Assembly (NCBI GenBank): GCA_902537415.1
Contig: CACBBC010000006.1
Span: 1-45,000, forward strand
Source: an uncultured Alphaproteobacteria bacterium
GTDB lineage: Bacteria > Pseudomonadota > Alphaproteobacteria > Rhodobacterales > Rhodobacteraceae
Reading direction: 5' to 3'
Length of the DNA: 45,000 nt
In this document: piece by piece, positions 1 to 6,493 of the stretch
Numbering within the stretch: position 1 is the first letter of the stretch
How the letters are laid out: every line of letters begins with the position of its first letter
Notes under the pieces: model-generated
Database searches by the model: none
What the model saw: only the letters and a program-made list of their open reading frames with translations
Told to the model about the DNA's origin: nothing
Position numbers and translations under genes: made by a program

Positions 1-1
1 A

Positions 2-475
2 AAAAGAAAGGATCCAACTAATAGAAAACAAACTAAGACCGTTGATAACGATGACATGATCTCTGCTCTTATTCATTTCCAAAATGGGGTACATGGGCAT
101 ATCGGTGCCAGTCGCGTTACTTGGGGTAAAAAATGTGGACTTACATGGGAGGTACATGGAACCGAGGGCACCATAATATTTGATCAGGAAAGACTAAACG
201 AGATCAAACTATTTACACGACAAAAAAAGAAAAGCACCGATGGCTTTAGAACAATTTTAACGGGTCCTGATCATCCTTTTTATAAATCCTTTCTGCCTAA
301 TGGAGGTCACAGTTTAGGATTTATGGATGTCAAGATGTGTGAACTACAGATGCTCCTGTTCGCAATAGAGCACGATACTGAGACTTGGCCCAATTTTGAA
401 TCAGGATATGAAATAGAAAAAGTAATGGACGCTGTAGATAGATCAGCACTTAGTGGAAAGTGGATTAAGATTTAG
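2..475 (+). CDS. Gfo/Idh/MocA-family oxidoreductase, C-terminal part (5' end outside window)
   Basis: The reading frame is open from base 2, so the first ATG at 56 is only an internal methionine and the gene begins before the window. The visible 157 residues resemble the C-terminal beta-sheet domain of NAD(P)-dependent Gfo/Idh/MocA sugar or polyol dehydrogenases: a strand rich in glycine (GVHGHIGASRVTWGKK) followed by EVHGTEGTIIFDQERLNEI, the usual strand and turn in which the enzyme compares substrate fields. The NAD-binding Rossmann half and the catalytic EKP lysine would lie upstream and cannot be checked. It converges with a second family member on the opposite strand, 6 bp away, which supports a sugar or inositol catabolic locus. 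The substrate is unknown. Confidence 0.75.
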   Translation, partial: KRKDPTNRKQTKTVDNDDMISALIHFQNGVHGHIGASRVTWGKKCGLTWEVHGTEGTIIFDQERLNEIKLFTRQKKKSTDGFRTILTGPDHPFYKSFLPNGGHSLGFMDVKMCELQMLLFAIEHDTETWPNFESGYEIEKVMDAVDRSALSGKWIKI

Positions 476-481
476 TTAACA

Positions 482-1477
482 TCAGCTCAAATAAACTGTT
501 CTACCTGTTTTAGCAGATTTAAGAGCATTTTCGGCTAAGTACAGAGCGTAATAACCATCATAACTGTCAGGTTTAGGCATTGACCGTTTTTTTATACAGT
601 CAACAAAGTAGTCGATTTGATTTTTGTAAGCGTCTATGTACCTTGTCATAAAAAAGTGGTGCAACCTATCTTTAGTTGTTCCAGCTTCCTTTGCTAGTTC
701 TATTTCCGAGAGAGTGGGATTGTTAACTTTTAAACTTCCCATCGACCCATGAACCTCAACTCTTTGATCATAACCATATGTTGCCCTTCGTGAGTTAATT
801 ATTGAAATCTGCTTTCCAGAAATGGTTCTCATTAAAATAGTGGCAGTATCGTAATCACCGGCTTGCTCAATTTTTTTGCTTACAAAATTGGATCCTAAAG
901 CGGTGATAGAATGTATTTTCTCATCAGCTAAGAAGACAGCCATATCGAGATCATGGATAGCCATATCTTTAAATATACCACCAGATTGTTTAATATATTC
1001 AATTGTTGGCGGATTTGGGTCTCTTGATGTTATGGTGATTTGCTCAATAACCCCAATCTCTTTTTTGGTTAAATGTGCTTTCAATTTTGCGAAATGAGGG
1101 TCAAATCTTCTATTAAACCCGAGCATTACTTGAGATTTGGATTCGCTAACTAATTGAACGAGTTTCTTAACTTTTCTTAAATTTAGATCAAGAGGTTTTT
1201 CGCAGAACACAGCTTTTTTAGTATAAAGAAATCTTTTTATAAGATCGACATGTGTATCAGTGGGAGTGCAGATAAGAATACCCTTAATTTGATCATTATT
1301 AGTAATGTCATCAAGTGACATTTGTTGACACGAATACCTTTTTTGAAGTCTATTGATTTCATTATTTATTGGATCGTGTATAGCAGCAAGCTCAGCGTTG
1401 GAGTTTGCTTGAATTGTATCAGCGTGGACTTTACCAATTCTGCCCATTCCTAAAATTGCAAATTTTATTCGCTTCAT
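482..1477 (-). CDS. iolG: Gfo/Idh/MocA dehydrogenase, probably myo-inositol 2-dehydrogenase-like
   Basis: NAD-dependent oxidation of a cyclic polyol such as myo-inositol is the likely reaction. The 331 residues have the N-terminal Rossmann motif GMGRIG (10-15), the family EKP motif with Lys94, and GGIFKDMAIHDLDM, in which Asp171 and His175 have the D-x3-H spacing of the catalytic pair of Bacillus IolG (Lys97, Asp172, His176). Length matches the family. It lies 15 bp downstream of the phytanoyl-CoA dioxygenase-like gene on the same strand, so the two are probably cotranscribed. IolG-type enzymes vary in substrate (inositol, scyllo-inositol, other sugars), so the symbol is a family assignment. 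No other iol genes are seen. Confidence 0.7.
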   Translation of the reverse strand: MKRIKFAILGMGRIGKVHADTIQANSNAELAAIHDPINNEINRLQKRYSCQQMSLDDITNNDQIKGILICTPTDTHVDLIKRFLYTKKAVFCEKPLDLNLRKVKKLVQLVSESKSQVMLGFNRRFDPHFAKLKAHLTKKEIGVIEQITITSRDPNPPTIEYIKQSGGIFKDMAIHDLDMAVFLADEKIHSITALGSNFVSKKIEQAGDYDTATILMRTISGKQISIINSRRATYGYDQRVEVHGSMGSLKVNNPTLSEIELAKEAGTTKDRLHHFFMTRYIDAYKNQIDYFVDCIKKRSMPKPDSYDGYYALYLAENALKSAKTGRTVYLS

Positions 1478-1492
1478 ATTATCAAAATCTCT

Positions 1493-2677
1493 TTACGAAG
1501 ATTGTCGAATATCAAGTAAATTCAATTCTTCAAAGACAAAAGTTGATTCTTTTTCAGCTTTTAATGACTCAATGATAATCATAGCTTGGGTTTTTGGCGC
1601 CATTCCGTCTATGGGAGGATCCAGATCTAAATTCGTTGGAAATGAATAGCCCTCCGAACTTGCCCCCACAACATTTTCGATTAGCCTGAAAGGCATCTTT
1701 TTTTTCATAACTAATTCTAATAACCGAGGGTATAGTGTCTTAGCCATAGTTTTCCTATCAATGGTTTCCATTGCTCTTCCAAATGCTGATGATATTTGGA
1801 GTAGATTGGCCATTCTTTTTACTGATTTAGTTTTATTATTTCCTGCTCCATGCATAACAGCAGGATTAAAGAACACAGCATCTCCCTTTGTCATTTCAAT
1901 CTGAACAGCATTTTTATCGAAGAATTTTTGATACTTCTCATTAGAAAAGTCAATATAGCCCCTTCTATATAATTGGGAGTACGGTAGTAAGAGCGTAGGC
2001 CCACTTTCAATACTCATGTCGCAGTGCGCAATTGCGCCTTGAAGTGTAAGGTAAGGTGACATTGCATGTACATGTAGAGGCCAACTGGCAGATTGTTCAC
2101 CTGACATAAATCCTAAGTGATAGTCTCTATGAGCATTTTGAGCTTTTCCACCAGGATTCACTCTATTGACTTGTGCCGTTACTTGGTAATTGGGGCCAAG
2201 CCAAGCTTCTGAAGCTAACGCGATGGCTTCTGAGCAATAGTAATCTATAAAGTTTTGTGGGTCCTTCATGCAGTGCTTTTGGAGTGAATTCCATATTCTA
2301 TCGTTCGCTCCTGGTTTAGCAAAGTGATCGCCTACATTCCCATTTAATTTTTCAGAGTTGATTATTTCTTCAAAATTAGTCGTTGCTATGTCGACCACAG
2401 AAGTATTTTCAATAGCATTTGAAATCGCAATTATTCCCGCACCGCTTTCGAATACGCTAGACCACTCAGTTAGTAATTCCTGTTTTCTCTCAAATAAATT
2501 TGCACAGTCTCTGACTAACTGCCCAGAATAAATTGGAATATTATTCTTAATTTCTATAGCAAGCGGTGCATCAGCTTTTGTTGTTTCTCGGTTAACAATT
2601 TTTTCAAAAGTTTGAAAATTCTCATGTTCCTCATTGGAGGGAATTTTTTTTTCTAAATCAGTAATTCCATCTTTCAT
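1493..2677 (-). CDS. Phytanoyl-CoA dioxygenase (PhyH)-family Fe(II)/2-oxoglutarate oxygenase
   Basis: This is a probable non-haem iron, 2-oxoglutarate-dependent hydroxylase. The jelly-roll core shows an H-x-D pair (AHRDYHLGF, His183 and Asp185), a distal histidine (VMHGAGNN, His276) and a following arginine (KRMANLLQ, Arg288) that would hold 2-oxoglutarate. The N-terminal 120 residues carry no motif I recognise. The ATG is preceded by GGAG nine bases away. It is first in a two-gene minus-strand unit with the inositol dehydrogenase-like gene. Members of this family in marine bacteria act on many small molecules, so the substrate cannot be read from sequence. Catabolism of a sugar- or inositol-linked compound is an inference from the neighbour. 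Confidence 0.75.
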   Translation of the reverse strand: MKDGITDLEKKIPSNEEHENFQTFEKIVNRETTKADAPLAIEIKNNIPIYSGQLVRDCANLFERKQELLTEWSSVFESGAGIIAISNAIENTSVVDIATTNFEEIINSEKLNGNVGDHFAKPGANDRIWNSLQKHCMKDPQNFIDYYCSEAIALASEAWLGPNYQVTAQVNRVNPGGKAQNAHRDYHLGFMSGEQSASWPLHVHAMSPYLTLQGAIAHCDMSIESGPTLLLPYSQLYRRGYIDFSNEKYQKFFDKNAVQIEMTKGDAVFFNPAVMHGAGNNKTKSVKRMANLLQISSAFGRAMETIDRKTMAKTLYPRLLELVMKKKMPFRLIENVVGASSEGYSFPTNLDLDPPIDGMAPKTQAMIIIESLKAEKESTFVFEELNLLDIRQSS

Positions 2678-2796
2678 GTCTTAATCTCCAAGTGCTAATG
2701 TATCCAATTTTAATCTTTTTTTTGAGAACGAAAACTAAATTTTTAATCAGATAGGAAGATTAATAATTCTCAAAACATTAACCAGCTAAGCCGTTG

Positions 2797-4026
2797 TCAA
2801 ATCGCTCCGGAGTCCCTAAGTGCCTCTATTTGTTCATTATTCAATCTAAGCATTTCTTTTAAAATAGCTATATTATCTTCTCCAAGCTTTGGTGCTCTTC
2901 TAATTTCGGTTTCGGCCATATTCGAAAGCTTTATTGGATTGCCAAAGACTTTAACAACCTCGTTTAGTACAGGCATATCAAGAATCATTTTGCGGTCTAT
3001 TAATTGAGGATCAGAAACAACTTCACCAATTCCCTTGATTGGGCTTAACGGAACTTTATCGGCAAGCATAGTTTCAAGCTCGGCCTTAGTGTATCTGGAA
3101 AACCATCCATTAATGAGAGGCTTTATGCGTCTGTCATACACTTCCTTATTGAAACGCTTGTGCATTGTATCAATTTCAGGATCCGACGCCAAATCGTCAC
3201 AATTAAAAACTTTGAGCGTTTCTCGCCACTGTTTATCATTATATCCCCCAAAAAATACGAGCCCATCCTTACAGGAAAATTGTTCGTATGGTCGTACAAA
3301 AGCGTGATCATTTCCTGTAGGGGTGGCCTCTACACCATCGACAGAATAACGAAGAAGCGCGCTTTCGGTTAAACATAGAGTGGAGTCAACCTGAGCTACA
3401 TCAACTAATTGCCCTATTCCTGTTTTTTCTGCCTCTCTAAGCGCCACAATAGTCCCTATTGTGCCAAAAAAACAGGCTGCCAAATCTCCAATGATGGTGC
3501 CCACTCTTACCGGCGGCCTGTCAGGATAACCATTCATAGACCAAAGACCACTTTCAGCCTGTCCAGTGTTATCAAAACTTGGTCTTGACGACTTTGGTCC
3601 CGTCTGACCAAAACCACTTATTGAAGTATATACAAGTGCGGGGTTTTCTTTCTTAAGATCTTCATACCCCAACCCTAGACCATTCATTGCTCCAGGGCGA
3701 AAATTCTCAATTAAAATATCTGCCTTTTTTACCAATTGCTTTAAGGTTTTTTTGCCCTCTACAGTTTTTAGATTCAAGGTCATGCCCAACTTATTTCTAT
3801 TATACTGAGCAAAGAATGCACTTTCTTTATCTGTTTTTGTGAAAGGCGGAAAGTTTCGCGTGTAATCAGGGTCTCCTGGGTTTTCAATTTTAATAACCGT
3901 AGCTCCCAAATCTGCTAGGATCATGGCGCTGTAGGGACCAGCGACTACTCGAGTTATATCGAGTACAACTACACCTTCTAGAGGTAGTCGAGTATTATCA
4001 GATTTTTTGTCCCTACTTGCTGCCAT
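2797..4026 (-). CDS. CaiB/BaiF (class III) CoA-transferase
   Basis: Transfers CoA between carboxylic acids, as in formyl-CoA:oxalate, carnitine or succinyl-CoA-dependent activation. The protein opens with the family signature LEGVVVLDITRVVAGPYSAM (about 16-35), then ADLGATVIKIENPGDPDYTR, and has NRNKLGMTLNLKT and ENFRPGAMNGLGLG. Asp181, in RVGTIIGDLAACFF, sits where the family carries the catalytic aspartate that forms the acyl anhydride. The 409-residue length is normal. The gene stands alone, with 119 bp to the dioxygenase gene downstream and 28 bp from the membrane-protein gene upstream, so it may share a transcript with the latter. The acid substrate cannot be deduced. Confidence 0.85.
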   Translation of the reverse strand: MAASRDKKSDNTRLPLEGVVVLDITRVVAGPYSAMILADLGATVIKIENPGDPDYTRNFPPFTKTDKESAFFAQYNRNKLGMTLNLKTVEGKKTLKQLVKKADILIENFRPGAMNGLGLGYEDLKKENPALVYTSISGFGQTGPKSSRPSFDNTGQAESGLWSMNGYPDRPPVRVGTIIGDLAACFFGTIGTIVALREAEKTGIGQLVDVAQVDSTLCLTESALLRYSVDGVEATPTGNDHAFVRPYEQFSCKDGLVFFGGYNDKQWRETLKVFNCDDLASDPEIDTMHKRFNKEVYDRRIKPLINGWFSRYTKAELETMLADKVPLSPIKGIGEVVSDPQLIDRKMILDMPVLNEVVKVFGNPIKLSNMAETEIRRAPKLGEDNIAILKEMLRLNNEQIEALRDSGAI

Positions 4027-4054
4027 AAATAAAATTTTTCAATTGAATTAAATT

Positions 4055-4474
4055 TTATGCATAGATCTTATCACTTAATCCATATATCAGAATAGCATTC
4101 AGTATGGTGAAGCCAGCAGGTGCGATATATCCTTCAGCCGTATATTTAACACCATCCATTTTAGCAGCTTCAGAAAACTTTACCGTAACATAACCGAAGT
4201 ATGTAAAAATCAAACTTTGTAAAAAACCAAAGACAAAGATGGGCCATGTTCCCTGAGGACCATTTTCCCGAAATAATATATATATTGAAACAAGAACTAG
4301 GGCAGCTATTAAAGAGCCTGCCAGTCTAAGTGGTAATATTGCGGAATGGTGTATACCATATTGGTCACAAAACTTTTCAGATGTAAACAGCGCCTGGTAT
4401 GCGTAATATGCGCCCCCTAATAAGTTGATAATAAAAAGAATTAAGAATATTGGTCCATTGAATGCATCTATCAT
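4055..4474 (-). CDS. Small four-helix membrane protein, unknown function
   Basis: I do not recognise this family with confidence. The product is about 139 residues and strongly hydrophobic, with four likely membrane segments: near the N-terminus (FLILFIINLLGGAYYAY), around LRLAGSLIAALVLVSIYILF, FVFGFLQSLIFTYFGYV, and a C-terminal FTILNAILIYGL. A TTG twelve bases upstream keeps the frame open, but the ATG at 4474 is preceded by GGAGG at good spacing and is the better start. It lies 28 bp upstream of the CoA-transferase gene on the same strand and is probably the first gene of that transcript. A role in the neighbouring catabolism is possible but unsupported. Confidence 0.6.
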   Translation of the reverse strand: MIDAFNGPIFLILFIINLLGGAYYAYQALFTSEKFCDQYGIHHSAILPLRLAGSLIAALVLVSIYILFRENGPQGTWPIFVFGFLQSLIFTYFGYVTVKFSEAAKMDGVKYTAEGYIAPAGFTILNAILIYGLSDKIYA

Positions 4475-4648
4475 TTTTTCCTCCAAATTTACTGATATGA
4501 GCGTAACATGATTAGTTCAAAAATGCTACGACAGTAGCAAAAGATTGAGCCTAGAATGCGTAAAAAATTAATTCTATTGACTTTAAAATACAATATACTT
4601 GGATTAATATCATTGGATTACTGGATGTAAACACAGAGCCTAACGGGC

Positions 4649-5086
4649 TTGATCAAATTTACAGTGGAGCAACCAAAAGTGTTTGATACAAAAATAGCCA
4701 TAGTACTTCTATCATCTCTTAAGACTTGGCAAAAACTCAATGTGACGTCATTCTTGACAAGCGGTATCATCGGTCAAACGAGCTCTTTGATTGGTGAAAA
4801 ATATATTGATAAATCAAACTATGAGTATCTTGCACTAAATATACAACCAGTGGTTGTTTTGGAAGCTGATTTATCAGTTTTAAAAAAAATCCATAACAGA
4901 ATTTTGGGAAGATCTCTAATCTGTTCCATCTATATAGAGGACATGTTTTCGACAGGGCATGATGAGGCTAATCGGGGTACAGTTAAAAATTACTCTAGTG
5001 AAGATCTTCCATTAGTGGGCCTAGCTCTTAGAGAAGAGAAAAAAATAGTCGACAAAGTTACAAAGGGTGCGAAGCTACATTCGTAA
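4649..5086 (+). CDS. DUF2000-family protein
   Basis: Matches my knowledge of the DUF2000 family: KIAIVLLSSLKTWQKLNVTS near residues 15-34, then GHDEANRG (103-110) and a C-terminal DKVTKGAKLHS. The family has a compact alpha/beta fold related to peptidyl-tRNA hydrolase 2, and its cellular role is not established. The start is uncertain. The frame is closed by TAA at 4628, the first usable codon is TTG at 4649, and GTG at 4664 is an alternative; neither has a clear Shine-Dalgarno sequence. It is divergent from the membrane protein at 4055-4474, with about 175 bp of AT-rich DNA between them. Confidence 0.7.
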   Translation: MIKFTVEQPKVFDTKIAIVLLSSLKTWQKLNVTSFLTSGIIGQTSSLIGEKYIDKSNYEYLALNIQPVVVLEADLSVLKKIHNRILGRSLICSIYIEDMFSTGHDEANRGTVKNYSSEDLPLVGLALREEKKIVDKVTKGAKLHS

Positions 5087-5167
5087 TGAGTTAAGGATCA
5101 TTAAAATAACCGAATTTAACCGTAACTTAAGCAAACATCAGTCAAATGTTTTAAAGGAAAAAAACTT

Positions 5168-5368
5168 ATGCAGTGGGAATATTATGTGAAGGATTTTAAG
5201 TTTGATGAAAGTCAAATAGAGGATGGATTTCCAAATAAGTTGGAGCATGACGATTTGGCCCATCTGGGAAATGCTGGGTGGGAATTAATAAATATTGTTT
5301 CCTACCGATCGAGCGACAATGAACTCTGTTTAAGATATTATTACAAAAAAGCTAAAATGACGAATTAA
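5168..5368 (+). CDS. Small DUF4177-like protein
   Basis: A 66-residue soluble protein. It begins MQWEYYVKDFKF and contains LAHLGNAGWELINIVSYR followed by a short beta strand LCLRYYYKK. This pattern (a W-E-Y strand, then a helix ending in G-x-x-GWEL) is that of DUF4177-type small proteins of unknown role. AAAGGA lies ahead of the ATG at good spacing, which supports translation. It is 81 bp downstream of the DUF2000 gene, in the same direction. Nothing shows what it binds. Confidence 0.6.
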   Translation: MQWEYYVKDFKFDESQIEDGFPNKLEHDDLAHLGNAGWELINIVSYRSSDNELCLRYYYKKAKMTN

Positions 5369-5690
5369 ATAATAAAACGAAGGAATAGTTGTAATTAGCG
5401 TCTTTGACTTTTCTTTATTAGACGAAATATTTCTAATGGCACAGTCCACCATCTTTTTCATAAAAATTTTATCCTTGTCAAAGCAAAATAGAACCCTATT
5501 TAAAATTTATGATTTTATTTGTAACAACCCTGCTCACAATCACGCCTAATCTTGACTATGGATTCAGGAACCAAAAAAATCTAGGACGCGTGAGAATTAA
5601 TAAAAAAAAGAAGTCAAATTAAGACAAAAAATAACTTTTTTATGGGGTGGGCTACTTACTACTTATAAAACAGCGATTTTAGGGGATATC
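5369..5690. other. Intergenic AT-rich stretch without recognised gene
   Basis: About 320 bases between the DUF4177-like gene and the oxidase-subunit-like gene. I see no RNA gene, repeat copy or conserved short protein. The longest short frame starts at the ATG near 5437 and would give under 40 residues with no family resemblance and no ribosome binding site. The stretch presumably holds the promoter of the gene at 5691, but I cannot point to convincing -35 and -10 elements. Confidence 0.5.
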
Positions 5691-5903
5691 ATGGATGACA
5701 AAGACGTTAAAGAAGCCGCTTTAAAACAAGCGCAGGAGGCTTATGGAATGTTTTTAAGTTTCATGAAGTGGGTTGCCTATATTTTTATTGTTCTGGTAAT
5801 CATTTTGGCTTTCTTCAATTTTTTCGATGATCCAACAGGTAGCAAACATTTACCGGAAGAAATTTCGGACCAATATGATCCGAGTGGATTATCCAAGAAA
5901 TAA
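5691..5903 (+). CDS. Single-span membrane peptide, aa3-type cytochrome c oxidase subunit IV-like
   Basis: A 70-residue protein with a charged, helical N-terminus (KEAALKQAQEAYGMFLSFMKW), one membrane span (about residues 28-47, VAYIFIVLVIILAFFNFF) and a short acidic tail. The pattern Y-x-x-FLxxMKW leading into a single span resembles the small subunit IV of alphaproteobacterial aa3-type cytochrome c oxidase, a peptide that is often encoded away from the ctaCDE genes. The match is by pattern only, since such short proteins carry little signal. AGGGGATATC precedes the ATG. It could equally be an unrelated single-span peptide. Confidence 0.5.
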   Translation: MDDKDVKEAALKQAQEAYGMFLSFMKWVAYIFIVLVIILAFFNFFDDPTGSKHLPEEISDQYDPSGLSKK

Positions 5904-6031
5904 AAACTCACCCTTAGCTTGCCTCATTTAAAAAGTGGCGCGGGTGAAAAAAGTTGAAAAACGAATTACTATAAAGTTACTGATGGAGATAAGACTAAAT
6001 AGGCCTTATTTACTGTAAAGCAATTAGTGAA

Positions 6032-6469
6032 GTGGTTCTTTTCTTTGCAAAAAACTATATCAAAGAGATGGTAACGCTGTTTCAAATATTCATAATGATT
6101 TTTATGTTGGTTTCGATCGATGTTGGAGCTTCTCCCCAGTTATTAAATGTTGGTTCCAAAGCCTCTGATCACGGTACTCTTGTACTAGGTCGTTCCACTG
6201 GAATACCTGGCATGTTTGGCCGTTTCACAGTTGTTTTGAATGGTAAAGTTTTAGGGATGCTAGGAGAAAATCAGATAATCAAGAAAAGGTTAATCCCAGG
6301 TCGATACACGCTAACTATCAGGGACGATGTGGAATATCGTAAATTTCTGGGAACGAATATAAGATTTTCAATTAATTCTGGTCAGATTAAGTATTTAATA
6401 GTTAATTCTGAAAAAAAAGCATTTGATTCGCGATACAGAATTGTTGTCAAAAAGCTAAAAAGAGATTAG
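6032..6469 (+). CDS. Exported small beta-rich protein, unknown function
   Basis: Not recognised. A hydrophobic N-terminus ending VSIDVGASPQ looks like a signal peptide cleaved after GAS, followed by about 110 residues dominated by beta strands (FGRFTVVLNGKVLGML, IPGRYTLTIRDD, SGQIKYLIVNS) with a basic tail. The V-x-x-NGK and PGRYTLTI pattern recalls small secreted DUF2846-like proteins that decorate or sense the periplasm, but I would not assign it. The GTG at 6032 gives a long leader. The ATG at 6068 would place the signal peptide right at the N-terminus and is a reasonable alternative. It lies 24 bp upstream of the iron-sulfur cyclase fusion and may be in the same transcript. Confidence 0.55.
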   Translation: MVLFFAKNYIKEMVTLFQIFIMIFMLVSIDVGASPQLLNVGSKASDHGTLVLGRSTGIPGMFGRFTVVLNGKVLGMLGENQIIKKRLIPGRYTLTIRDDVEYRKFLGTNIRFSINSGQIKYLIVNSEKKAFDSRYRIVVKKLKRD

Positions 6470-6493
6470 GCAGGATCTTAGGATTGAGAAATT

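Noticed and set aside
5909-5945. TCACCC / GGGTGA hairpin after the oxidase-subunit-like gene as a terminator
   Set aside because: The loop is over 20 bases and the plus strand after it is a run of A, not T; only the empty minus strand has the T run.
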